Counted from the first letter of the stretch, positions 25,426-32,313 are shown. The stretch: DNA of 39,671 nucleotides from Candidatus Moduliflexus flocculans (GCA_000739515.1 DF820459.1:516826-556496); one strand, 5' to 3'. Translations and numbers: made by a program. Notes: a model not told the origin generated them from the sequence alone.

Positions 25426-25665
25426 TTTGCTATACTGCCAGCAGCACATCCGGCTTGAGATGAAACCGGCGGCGGTATTTATTGCGCCAATATTAAATAC
25501 GGTGTATTTCCCGACCATATCCGCGCTTGAGAAAATGTCTCGTAACTCGGCGAAAGAATGCACCTCAGCGCTTTTCATAATCCGATACCAATGATCGAGC
25601 GCCGAGGCGGATTCAGGATGCCGCTGTTCGAATTGTCTGATCATGCTTCTTGAAATAATTCTCAC
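25426..25665 (-). pseudogene. HigB-type mRNA interferase toxin, truncated
   Basis: The first 60 residues match the HigB_toxin family (RelE-like mRNA interferases): RIISRSMIRQFEQRHPESAS, then ALDHWYRIMKSAEVHSFAEL, SSADMVGKYTVFNIG. The expected continuation G-N-K-Y-R lies in another frame just after position 25486 (NKYRRRFHLKPDVLLAV then stop). The catalytic C-terminal strand is lacking and replaced by TPR repeat A, so the toxin is probably dead. No HigA antitoxin is present. Start: GTG 25665, whose GTGA overlaps the stop of TPR repeat B, with GAGGA upstream. Confidence 0.75.
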
Positions 25666-25859
25666 GACGCATTCCTCTGTTCATTGATTGTGACCTGTAT
25701 CATCTGCAATGTCCGTTCCGCCTCAGCCAGATGTCGACTGCCGGTCTCTCTGAAAATCGCGACGGCTTCCTGAATATACGTGAGCGCGTCGGCGGGACGG
25801 CCTTCCTGCTGCCGAATCTTCGCCATGAGATGGAGCGTGACGCCCGCCTGAATATTGTC
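25662..25859 (-). pseudogene. TPR-tail repeat B
   Basis: An open minus-strand frame with DNIQAGVTLHLMAKIRQQEG, then RPADALTYIQEAVAIFRETG and SRHLAEAERTLQMIQ, one TPR plus a capping helix. It begins three bases after the hicA stop and its TGA overlaps the GTG of the HigB-like gene by four bases. No start of its own is convincing, although an internal ATG could give about 54 residues. It may be a non-functional duplicate or a coupling peptide. Confidence 0.65.
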
Positions 25860-25861
25860 TG

Positions 25862-26095
25862 TTATCGTTTCAGATACCAGTCGAAAAAGTCTTCTTTTGT
25901 CAATTCGACATCATGGAAAATCTTATTCGTCAGGCCGCGCCCCAAATCTTCGCCAGCATGATCCGGCACGGTCGCAGTTCGTCCATCCTGATGTCGGAAA
26001 AACTTATGACTCCCTTTCTGACGCGCTTGCTCAAATCCGTGATGCGTGAGAAACGCGATCATCAGCGCGGCGGTAATTGTCGGCAATCGTGGCAT
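25862..26095 (-). CDS. hicA: HicA toxin (mRNA interferase)
   Basis: A 77-residue HicA, a small dsRNA-binding-fold RNase that cleaves mRNA when free of HicB. The N-terminus MPRLPTITAALMIAFLTHHG, the catalytic-His motif RQKGSHKFFRH and DGRTATVPDHAGEDLGRGL then KIF are diagnostic. The order is hicB then hicA. It overlaps the end of hicB by 65 bases, far more than usual. The stop is followed within three bases by TPR repeat B. Confidence 0.93.
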   Translation of the reverse strand: MPRLPTITAALMIAFLTHHGFEQARQKGSHKFFRHQDGRTATVPDHAGEDLGRGLTNKIFHDVELTKEDFFDWYLKR

Positions 26096-26333
26096 AATTT
26101 CGGGTGTTTCCGGTCAGTTCGAATTGATGGACGGCAACAAATTTCATCGGTGTCGGTTCTTCTTCTTCTAAACAAAGTTCGATCACTTCCTGAAGGCGGC
26201 CATAGAGCTCCGGCAACGTTCTGGCCTGTGTGTAGCAGCTTTTCAAGGCTGGCACAGTCGCCACGTAATAGCCATCTTCATCTTGTTCGATTAAGACGGT
26301 AAACACCTCGTGTTGTAAGGTTTGCTCGACCAT
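26031..26333 (-). CDS. hicB: HicB-family antitoxin
   Basis: A 100-residue HicB antitoxin. The partial RNase-H-like fold shows FTVLIEQDEDGYYVATVPAL, then KSCYTQARTLPELYGRLQEV and IELCLEEEE. The family usually ends soon after MKFVAVHQFEL; here the frame runs on another 28 residues inside hicA, so a natural stop may have been lost. It would bind and neutralise HicA. The ATG at 26333 has AAAGGAGAA upstream. The frame of TPR repeat C runs about 55 bases into it. Confidence 0.9.
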   Translation of the reverse strand: MVEQTLQHEVFTVLIEQDEDGYYVATVPALKSCYTQARTLPELYGRLQEVIELCLEEEEPTPMKFVAVHQFELTGNTRNYATIADNYRRADDRVSHASRI

Positions 26334-26339
26334 ATTTCT

Positions 26340-26545
26340 CCTTTTTTCGTGTTATCTTCGCCTGAATAGATTCTTGAATCGTATGCAACGTCCGTTCCGC
26401 CTCAGCCAGATGCCGGCTGCCGGTATCTCGAAAGATCGTGACGGCTTCCTGAATATATGACAACGCGGCCTGCCCTGAGCCTGTCGAAGGGCCTTCCTGC
26501 TGGCGGATTTTCGTCATGAGATGGCGCGTGACGCCCGCCGTACCC
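26340..26545 (-). pseudogene. TPR-tail repeat C, with a small palindrome inserted
   Basis: The minus strand reads AGVTRHLMTKIRQQEG, an insert, ALSYIQEAVTIFRDTGSRHL, then AEAERTLHTIQESIQA. Where copies B and D have RPAD, this copy has PSTGSGQA, encoded by a GAGCCTGTCGAA-type repeat half (about 26465-26485) that keeps the frame. The copy begins three bases after the stop of the PIN-partner gene and its frame continues into hicB, ending at 26278. Confidence 0.65.
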
Positions 26546-26547
26546 CT

Positions 26548-26772
26548 TCACGCCGAAACTGGTACGTTTGGTTTGGCTGTTTGACGCCGCGTGGCACGTC
26601 GTTTTTTCGGGCGTATTTCCGGTTTCGAATCAAAAGAAACATAGACGATGCCGGTACGTTGTTCTTGTTCTTGAAGGTCTCGCAGTAACGCATCTATGTC
26701 GCCATGAAACCGTGCGACCTGTTCAGCGCGGTTTTGATGAATTTCAGCGACAATCGGGTCTTTCCACATCAT
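26548..26772 (-). CDS. Small PIN-associated protein, probable antitoxin
   Basis: A 74-residue protein with the opening WKDPIVAEIHQNRAEQVARF and HGDIDALLRDLQEQEQRTG, a helical domain found next to PIN-domain toxins of this type. The tail is basic (KKRRATRRQTAKP). It starts at the ATG-ATG just after the PIN stop codon (TAAC then ATG), so the two are co-translated with toxin first. The antitoxin role is inferred from context. Confidence 0.7.
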   Translation of the reverse strand: MMWKDPIVAEIHQNRAEQVARFHGDIDALLRDLQEQEQRTGIVYVSFDSKPEIRPKKRRATRRQTAKPNVPVSA

Positions 26773-26773
26773 G

Positions 26774-27250
26774 TTACACTCCCATCAACTCTTCAGGCGT
26801 ACACAAAATTGGAATCGGGTACCCCTGTTGTTGAATAACGCTCCAAATGCCCTTTTGCAATTGGGCATTCGCAATATGTTTACAATTCCAGGTGAGTAAA
26901 TACTCCATCTGATGAACCACCGCCAACGCAATATGCGTCGCGTCAGCAATGGCTTTTGATGGCAAAGCATGATCTCGAACAATCTGTTTGGCTAAGGCGA
27001 TGACATGGGCATTTACCTGCAAGCGCGGCATGGCAGCGATCACGCCCAATCGTCGCTGCACGGCGTCAGCATCGCCGATACCGGCTTCTTGCATGACTAA
27101 TTCAGAGATATAGACCTCAAATTTCGATTGGTGATTGTCCCACCACTCCTGCGTGATCTGCTGACGAGCGGCCACAATCAGATCGCGACTCATTCTGGCT
27201 GTGAGATAACTGACAATGCTGGTTTCTATATAAATGCGCGTTTTTTTCAT
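26774..27250 (-). CDS. PIN-domain RNase, VapC-like toxin
   Basis: A 158-residue PIN-domain protein, a Mg-dependent RNase fold. The N-terminal motif IYIETSIVSYLTAR has Glu where classic VapC has Asp. Further motifs are ELVMQEAGIGDADAV, the acidic ADATHIALAVVHQM and YLLTWNCKHIANA; ILCTPEELMG closes it. This is a recognised PIN subgroup. The ATG overlaps the TGA of TPR repeat D (ATGA), and the partner gene follows directly. Confidence 0.88.
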   Translation of the reverse strand: MKKTRIYIETSIVSYLTARMSRDLIVAARQQITQEWWDNHQSKFEVYISELVMQEAGIGDADAVQRRLGVIAAMPRLQVNAHVIALAKQIVRDHALPSKAIADATHIALAVVHQMEYLLTWNCKHIANAQLQKGIWSVIQQQGYPIPILCTPEELMGV

Positions 27251-27521
27251 TGTTCTCCTTCTGCATTCATACTCCTCTGAATCTCCTGTAACGTCTTTTC
27301 CGCCTCGGCCAAATGGCGGCTGCCGGTGTCTCTGAAAATGGTGACGGCTTCCTGAATATACGGGAGCGCGTCAGCGGGGCGGCCTTCCTGATGGCGGATT
27401 TTCGCCATGAGATGGAGCGTGACGCCCGCCATACGCACGGCTGAGGGCGAGGCTCTCTTCGCAGGTCATGAGCGCCTCCGCGAGTTTGCCCTGCCGGAAA
27501 GAGATGTCGGCGATGAAAGTT
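27247..27521 (-). pseudogene. TPR-tail repeat D with upstream TPR remnant
   Basis: The best-preserved copy reads MAGVTLHLMAKIRHQEGRPA, then DALPYIQEAVTIFRDTGSRH and LAEAEKTLQEIQRS, ending at a TGA that overlaps the PIN ATG. In another frame just upstream lies one more TPR (FIADISFRQGKLAEALMTCE, then ESLALSRAYGG). A one-base shift near 27425 separates the two. The frame is cut at about 27521 by the MITE-like element. It is the likely parent of copies A-C. Confidence 0.65.
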
Positions 27522-27615
27522 AAGTAAAATGTAAAAAAATAAGTTCATGGTAGAGACCTTACAGGTCCTCGAGAACTGTGAGGTCTGAGTCGAAGTTATT
27601 TTTTAAACTTTACTA
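27522..27615. mobile_element. MITE-like element, copy 1 (94 bp)
   Basis: The ends 27522-27546 and 27592-27615 are imperfect inverted repeats, AT-rich, with the core GTAAAATGTAAAAAAATAA on one side and TTATTTTTTAAACTTTACT on the other. The centre is a GC-richer hairpin: GACCTTACAG (27555-27564) with CTGTGAGGTC (27576-27585). The same ends, with a different centre, occur at 35724-35824. It lies exactly where the TPR coding region stops. Confidence 0.65.
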
Positions 27616-28058
27616 TAAGCATGATTTTATCAAACGGAACGATTTTCTGATAGAGAATTTCTGTAAGAAAAGCGCTTGTGCGTTCATAATTCTCGAACAT
27701 CATATACGCGTTCCCTGTATAGAGGATTGGTGCGGAATCTCGTGAGAGACCCGTTTCCAATCCCCTCTCATCAAACTATACGGACGGTTCCCCCTTGTTC
27801 ATCGGCACTATGGTTATTGCCAACTTCCTTTCTAACGTTGGGTCCGTAATTTTGATTCCTCTTATAAGTGTTGTAGCAGGCTTCACCTTCGAAGAACAGG
27901 TTCGTCCTAGACCAATATACCACTTACCCGCGTACTCCCTGGTGGATTTGACGATACAGATTCAGTGTTCACGTGATTGCTGCCCGTGAATTCGTCTCGC
28001 CGGACGATCGGAAATCAGGCCTTATCATTCTGCTAAAAAACCAAATCACTATACTCTC
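27616..28058. other. Gene-free stretch with possible intron remnant
   Basis: No credible protein gene; a 64-codon plus-strand frame at 27795-27989 looks accidental. The part from 27721 on resembles the 3' end of a group II intron on the minus strand (separate entry). The part 27616-27720 is AT-rich without recognisable signals. Confidence 0.45.
27721..27806 (-). mobile_element. Possible group II intron 3' remnant (domains V-VI-like)
   Basis: On the minus strand AGGGGATTGG (27757-27766) pairs with CCAATCCTCT (27721-27730) in 10 bp. Inside it GGGTCTC (27746-27752) pairs with GAGATTC (27735-27741) around a TCAC loop. This two-part hairpin, preceded by GGAACCGTCCGTATAG and TTTGATGAG, resembles domains V and VI of bacterial group II introns. 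The AAGCCG-like 5' half of domain V is poor, and no reverse transcriptase is present, so at best it is a remnant. The recognition is from memory of such sequences, not an alignment. Confidence 0.35.
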
Positions 28059-29330
28059 TCAGGGGCGTACTGCCCGAACAAAAATATTCGTATGTTGGCC
28101 ACTCCAGTAAACCTGACAAGTACTGAATACAATACGCCATGTAAACTCTAAACCTGTAACCGGATCTGAACTCCAACACCACCTTTGGGTAGCATCAAAT
28201 GTTGATGGATCAATATACACATCATTTGCCTTGGTTGGCTCCAACAAAGACATTAATTCTGGAATTGTTGGTAATCGCCAATCATTATAACTACCAAAAC
28301 GATCTCGATTCAATTTGTCAATATAGGCTTGTACTTCCTGATAGGCCATTGTATTCGGTGAGCCTGACTTCTGCCACATCAAACCGGTAGCATGATCCAC
28401 TACGACATTACCTCGGTTTTCAAAGTCATTTTTTATATATTTATATGGTCGCCAGTTCTTATCTAATCCAAAAATTTGTTGTGCTTCATCTGATGACACC
28501 GTCATTGGTTCGCTCCTTAAATGTTTGACAATATTGGCATTTCTCTTATCTTCTATTACCGTCGCCTCTTTATTTATGTAAGCTATAAAAATACTTGAAA
28601 GACTTAATATAATCACCCCAATACCTATAAAAATACCTTTTTTAGTCTTCAAAGAAGAACTCTTAGATTGAACAGGCGTTTTGTCAAGCGATATGGGCTG
28701 CTTAACGGGTGCGACGAACAAAAGATTTATCACGTGTTCTAATTCTTCTGAACCGACCAGCAACAAAGTTTTCCGGGTATTCCCTTGCTCGAACGGTACG
28801 TGGCGGACGTTCGCCACCTCGAAAATATTAATCTTGTCGGCCAAGACACTCGTATTCTTTCCAAGGTTGGCAAATGGGGCGATGAAAAGACGGTCAAGAT
28901 TGTCAGGAGCGAGAAACGCAGCGAGCTTAATTTTAAATCCATCCGGTTCCACCGGCTGTACAATAAAACGCTTTGGCGTTCCAGGTTGTCTTACAATATC
29001 GCCCGTGCACCAGATATCGCCTGTCGCGTCGGTCAGAATGAGGCTGCGGAAACGATGGATCAACGCTAACAGATAAGCGAGCGACATGGAATCGCCTTGA
29101 TAGGTTTCATATGGGCGATCTTGCTTTTCATAAATGCGCGGGCTATTTTCTAAGGCTTCCGGAGCAAAACTTGCGGCGGCTTCGAAGATAGTTTCCAGAC
29201 TTCGTGTGATTTTGGGAGAGGCTTCGCGATACTCCGCGCCCGGCGGCTCGGTCGCCGCGATAAAGCGTCCACAGCCGATAAAAATCGTCTCTTTGTGTCT
29301 GGTGTTGGTATTCGGATACGCAAAGTGAAT
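28059..29330 (-). CDS. Transmembrane protein: Lon-protease-like domain plus outside DUF1566 domain
   Basis: A 423-residue protein. Residues about 60-210 resemble the Lon (S16) proteolytic domain: YQGDSMSLAYLLALIHRF fits the Ser loop (Ser82), WCTGDI fits the 'TGEI' strand, and DGFKIKLAAF fits 'GGLKEKLLAA' (Lys136 as the dyad Lys), followed by DRLFIAPFANL. One helix spans about 233-252, preceded by KTKK, so the N-terminus is inside. Residues about 310-423 are a DUF1566/Lcl domain (DHATGLMWQKSG, GSYNDWRLPTIPELMSLLEP, NIFVRAVRP). I infer an outside sensor coupled to an inside protease-like domain. ATG 29330 has no Shine-Dalgarno; a 7-bp GC hairpin (29355-29374) lies in its leader. Confidence 0.7.
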   Translation of the reverse strand: MHFAYPNTNTRHKETIFIGCGRFIAATEPPGAEYREASPKITRSLETIFEAAASFAPEALENSPRIYEKQDRPYETYQGDSMSLAYLLALIHRFRSLILTDATGDIWCTGDIVRQPGTPKRFIVQPVEPDGFKIKLAAFLAPDNLDRLFIAPFANLGKNTSVLADKINIFEVANVRHVPFEQGNTRKTLLLVGSEELEHVINLLFVAPVKQPISLDKTPVQSKSSSLKTKKGIFIGIGVIILSLSSIFIAYINKEATVIEDKRNANIVKHLRSEPMTVSSDEAQQIFGLDKNWRPYKYIKNDFENRGNVVVDHATGLMWQKSGSPNTMAYQEVQAYIDKLNRDRFGSYNDWRLPTIPELMSLLEPTKANDVYIDPSTFDATQRWCWSSDPVTGLEFTWRIVFSTCQVYWSGQHTNIFVRAVRP

Positions 29331-29445
29331 CATAACGCGTTTTTTCAACCCAGACGGGGCGGTATGTCGCCCCGCCGGGGCTGAAACATGACTAAGGAAA
29401 TGCCTTCTACAAACATGACGCTGCTCCGCAGCTATGATGGTTAAA

Positions 29446-30078
29446 TCAGACAATTGCAATCGCCCATTGTTCGTGTTCGGGATCGAAACCTAATTCGTCG
29501 AAGGTAAAGGTGGCGTGACTGTGCCGAATCGTGCCAATTTCTTCTTCATACAGGATTTCGCGCGTGTCGGGCTGGAAAAATTGAATAGTGAGTTCTCGAT
29601 CTGATGTGATATTCGCTTCCCATGCAACGACGATATAGCCCGCTTGACGCGCTTTCGGGTATTCCCATTGGAAGGTTGTCTTAATCTCTCCATCTACGAC
29701 GGTGAACGTGTGTTCTTCGTGCATTCCGCCTGCGGCCTGTTCCATCAATTCCCAGCCGATTTCGACGGCGATGTCGTCCGCGATTCGCATCGGTTGCCGC
29801 TGGGATTCATCATCTTCGATAGCGTCTTGCAGAAAACGGATGCGCAGCGTTTCTTCGGCGCATGCGCCGCAAAACGCGAGATGTTCTTGAATGATCGCGG
29901 TCTGCGCCGGTTCGAGATCGTCCGCCACGTAATCATATAACATATCGCCGGTCGGATGAGCGCCGGACTCGATAGTCTTTCTGAGATGTTGCGCGTGCGG
30001 CGATTGCGCTTCCCGTTCTAATAATTCCAGAAATCCGTCATGACTCTGGAACGCGTGTTCGATTGTCATCATGTCCAT
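29446..30078 (-). CDS. Soluble zinc-finger anti-sigma-like protein
   Basis: A 210-residue protein. The segment about 40-80, HPTGDMLYDYVADDLEPAQT then EHLAFCGACAEETLR, has the H...HxxxCxxC zinc-binding pattern of zf-HC2 anti-sigma factors. The rest (about 110-210) is beta-rich with no membrane helix: VVDGEIKTTFQWEYPKARQA, then a run ending ELGFDPEHEQWAIAIV. The anti-sigma would thus be cytoplasmic. It lies between the sigma-like gene upstream and the Lon-like/DUF1566 gene downstream, all on the minus strand. The beta-rich half may sense a ligand or present a cleavage site. The function is inferred from motif and context. Confidence 0.65.
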   Translation of the reverse strand: MDMMTIEHAFQSHDGFLELLEREAQSPHAQHLRKTIESGAHPTGDMLYDYVADDLEPAQTAIIQEHLAFCGACAEETLRIRFLQDAIEDDESQRQPMRIADDIAVEIGWELMEQAAGGMHEEHTFTVVDGEIKTTFQWEYPKARQAGYIVVAWEANITSDRELTIQFFQPDTREILYEEEIGTIRHSHATFTFDELGFDPEHEQWAIAIV

Positions 30079-30121
30079 GATGCTGCCTCATTCGCTGCTG
30101 ATGTTGGTCTGAAATAACATT

Positions 30122-30189
30122 TTCGCCGTAGGCGATACGGTTTTGTAGAACGGTTCGAGTTTCCGGCGCTGTCTTCGCCGTAGGCGATA
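30122..30189. repeat. Direct repeat of TTCGCCGTAGGCGATA
   Basis: The 16-base unit occurs at 30122-30137 and 30174-30189, 52 bases apart. Each contains the palindrome CGCC-GTA-GGCG. They lie in the gap between the sigma-like and anti-sigma-like genes and could be an operator, RNA hairpins or a dispersed repeat. Confidence 0.5.
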
Positions 30190-30293
30190 TGCGCCACAAC
30201 CGCTACGCGGTAAGCAAATGGGGCATCGCACATGCTACAAAACCCAAAGCCCTACGGGCTAATAGACAATACTTCATCATTTGAGAAGGCTCG

Positions 30294-31181
30294 TTATTGC
30301 GAATCGCGGACATTCTCTCGCAAAAATGCCCTGATCTCGTCTAAATCGCGCCGAATCGTGCGGGCGTTTTTCAGGCGATACTTTTTCGCAAGCGCCTGCT
30401 CGACCTGTTCTTTCGGCGTGCCTTCCGCCAACAGCGCGAAAATATTGACGAAGATGTCATGTTGACGGCGGCAGATTTTGCGCCGGACGCTTCCGAACGG
30501 CTCGCGTTCCGCCCGTTCCCGGAGCAGCCGCATGGCGTCATCGTAAAAATGGTCGGTGTCTTCTGCCATTGCTTGCGCCCGTTCTTGCAAAGTGTTCGCG
30601 ATTTCAGCGTATAATTTTTCGATGCGTTCGCGTTTTTCCGCATCATCTCCGCCATCAAGCGACTCGAATCGGTGAATATTCTTTTCATAATCATCGCAGG
30701 GTTCATCGGTCTTTTTGCGTTCAATCCCTTTTTCGTCGCAAATAGATGGTTTCGCGGGCGTCAGATGCGCACAGTTTCCGCAGAGCCTTTTGCGATACAG
30801 CAATCCCTGTTTGACGAGTATTCTTCTGATTTCGCGATACGCCATTTTCATGACATAGTTTCGCCATGCCGCTACATTCGCGATATTCATGCGCTGCGCG
30901 GTCAGCCGCCGGATCATGTCGTCGAAGGCGAGGTTTTCGGCGTCGTCAACAGGGAGTGCGTCGTATTGTTTCCGCATCGTTTCATTGCAGAAATTGACGG
31001 TGTCGTAAAACACCTCGAACGCAGCCCGGCAGTTCTTCCAAAAAACTTGCCCATCTTGCGCCTTCAGCAATGCGCATTCCTGCGTGAATATCTCGTAATG
31101 CTCGCAAGCGTTCCCGGCGTATCGTCTATTTTTCACGCCGCAGCGAGCGTCAATAAACTGGTTTCGTGTGGGGGCGCTCAT
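30294..31181 (-). CDS. Divergent sigma-factor-like regulator with cysteine cluster
   Basis: A 295-residue protein that I do not recognise fully. Residues about 70-130 (DDMIRRLTAQRMNIANVAAW, then RNYVMKMAYREIRRILVKQG) are like sigma region 2, where 'aW...ia...i.d.lRk' is typical. A Cys cluster follows (LCGNCAHLTPAKPSICDEKG, then a later DEPCDDYEKN), possibly zinc-binding. The C-terminal 40 residues (ALAKKYRLKNARTIRRDLDE) look like a helix-turn-helix, as in region 4. The middle is helical and charged. An anti-sigma-like gene follows 215 bases downstream on the same strand. ATG 31181 has AGGG upstream. It could instead be another type of DNA-binding regulator. Confidence 0.5.
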   Translation of the reverse strand: MSAPTRNQFIDARCGVKNRRYAGNACEHYEIFTQECALLKAQDGQVFWKNCRAAFEVFYDTVNFCNETMRKQYDALPVDDAENLAFDDMIRRLTAQRMNIANVAAWRNYVMKMAYREIRRILVKQGLLYRKRLCGNCAHLTPAKPSICDEKGIERKKTDEPCDDYEKNIHRFESLDGGDDAEKRERIEKLYAEIANTLQERAQAMAEDTDHFYDDAMRLLRERAEREPFGSVRRKICRRQHDIFVNIFALLAEGTPKEQVEQALAKKYRLKNARTIRRDLDEIRAFLRENVRDSQ

Positions 31182-31303
31182 CCTGAATATCCCTATGATG
31201 CAGTCATTTTCAGCAAAAATGTCCGAAACAGATCGAAGATCTTCTTCCCAATCAACAAGAGGTACGGCAACACAAACGTAACACGCCGTATCCGGGTGTC
31301 AAG

Positions 31304-31333
31304 TGTTTTGTCGCCAGTTACATAAACTATAAT
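31304..31333 (+). promoter_or_regulatory. Candidate promoter of the CHAP lipoprotein gene
   Basis: A perfect TATAAT is at 31328-31333 with a poor -35 at about 31304-31309. In the same gap, TTGACA on the minus strand (31297-31302) may belong to the divergent sigma-like gene. The gap is otherwise without recognisable sites. Confidence 0.4.
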
Positions 31334-31404
31334 CATACAATGCATTCAACGTTCTTTTGTGAGTTTCTCATGGAGCGAAACAAGAGTCTCGTTGAAAAAC
31401 GATC

Positions 31405-32313
31405 ATGAAAAAATGGTCTATCATTATGTTTGCGCTGGCATTTGTCGTTGTCGGTATCGTTGGATGCAGCAAACACCATAGCAGCCCAACAGCGCCAGAC
31501 GTTTCTGATTTGCCAAATACTCAGTCGGATGCGGAGCAATCAGACGCGGATGCGTCGGCGAATGACCTGAGTTCGGCTCTTTCTTATACGGGACCATCGG
31601 ATCAGTGCGGCAATCAGACCGCTTACGGGAATGTGTATCCATGCTGTACGAATGGCGGCAATTGCACGTGGTGGGCATGGAAAAGAGCCAAAGAAGTGTG
31701 GGGCGTTAGCCTGCCAAACTGGGGCAATCCGAATACCTGGACAACGTATGCGCGTAATGCCGGCTATACAGTCAGTTCCACGCCTGCGGTGAATACGATT
31801 GCCGTTCGCGCATACGGTCACGTTGCCTGGGTGACAAGAATTGTTGATAGCTCTCGGGTTGAGGTCTCTGAAATGAATTGCTGGGGTAATTACGGCGCTC
31901 GAACCTGGATTTATAACAAAAGCTATTTCGATGCCGGATTCATTTACAATAAATCTGCTGCTTCCAATTATTATGCGCAGTATGATGGCAAAGACCCGAT
32001 TGCGATGGGTTGTGCGGGAGACGGAGTGACAGTTGCTCAAAGCAATATTTATCGCAGCGGCGCGTATGTCGGTTATGTGGAACTGCGCTGGTCGAATAAA
32101 TGCGGCACTAATTGGGCGAGAACGACGCGCAAGGATGGCCGCACATGGGAAGGCATGGTGACGGAAGTGCAACGCGCAAATCCGGCGAAAAACGTGCGCT
32201 ATTCGGCTTCCGGCGGTTATATCTATGGCGATATGGTGTATGCGCGGGACAGCCTTGCGAGAGCTTGCGGCAGCATCGGCGCAAGTGGGTGGTATTGCAC
32301 GGCATGGAAATAA
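31405..32313 (+). CDS. CHAP-domain lipoprotein with DUF2690 domain
   Basis: A 302-residue exported lipoprotein. The signal peptide MKKWSIIMFALAFVVVGIVG ends at lipobox Cys21 (IVGC). A Ser/Asp-rich linker follows. The CHAP domain (about 65-185), an NlpC/P60-like amidase or peptidase acting on peptidoglycan, shows catalytic Cys87 in GGNCTWWAWKRA and His139 in AYGHVAWV. The C-terminal part (about 190-302) fits DUF2690: DGKDPIAMGCAGDGVTV and VELRWSNKCGTNWARTT. It would sit in the periplasm or on the outer membrane. The next gene on the same strand is also a cell-wall peptidase type, M23. The DUF2690 role is unknown. Confidence 0.88.
   Translation: MKKWSIIMFALAFVVVGIVGCSKHHSSPTAPDVSDLPNTQSDAEQSDADASANDLSSALSYTGPSDQCGNQTAYGNVYPCCTNGGNCTWWAWKRAKEVWGVSLPNWGNPNTWTTYARNAGYTVSSTPAVNTIAVRAYGHVAWVTRIVDSSRVEVSEMNCWGNYGARTWIYNKSYFDAGFIYNKSAASNYYAQYDGKDPIAMGCAGDGVTVAQSNIYRSGAYVGYVELRWSNKCGTNWARTTRKDGRTWEGMVTEVQRANPAKNVRYSASGGYIYGDMVYARDSLARACGSIGASGWYCTAWK

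Noticed and set aside
27795..27989. 64-codon plus-strand frame with a hydrophobic start
   Set aside because: It overlaps the intron-like structure, has no ribosome binding site, and its second half has no protein-like composition.
29331..29459. Extended N-terminus (43 codons) of the Lon-like/DUF1566 protein
   Set aside because: It crosses a GC hairpin and overlaps the upstream gene's end, and it has no motif; ATG 29330 begins the plausible domain sequence.
30122..30189. CRISPR remnant, from the two identical 16-base units
   Set aside because: There are only two units, they are too short, and no cas genes are nearby; a regulatory box or dispersed repeat is likelier.
30672..31325. Plus-strand 217-codon frame opposite the sigma-like gene
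   Set aside because: It is the shadow of the minus-strand gene; the minus frame has domain-like motifs and a sensible neighbourhood.
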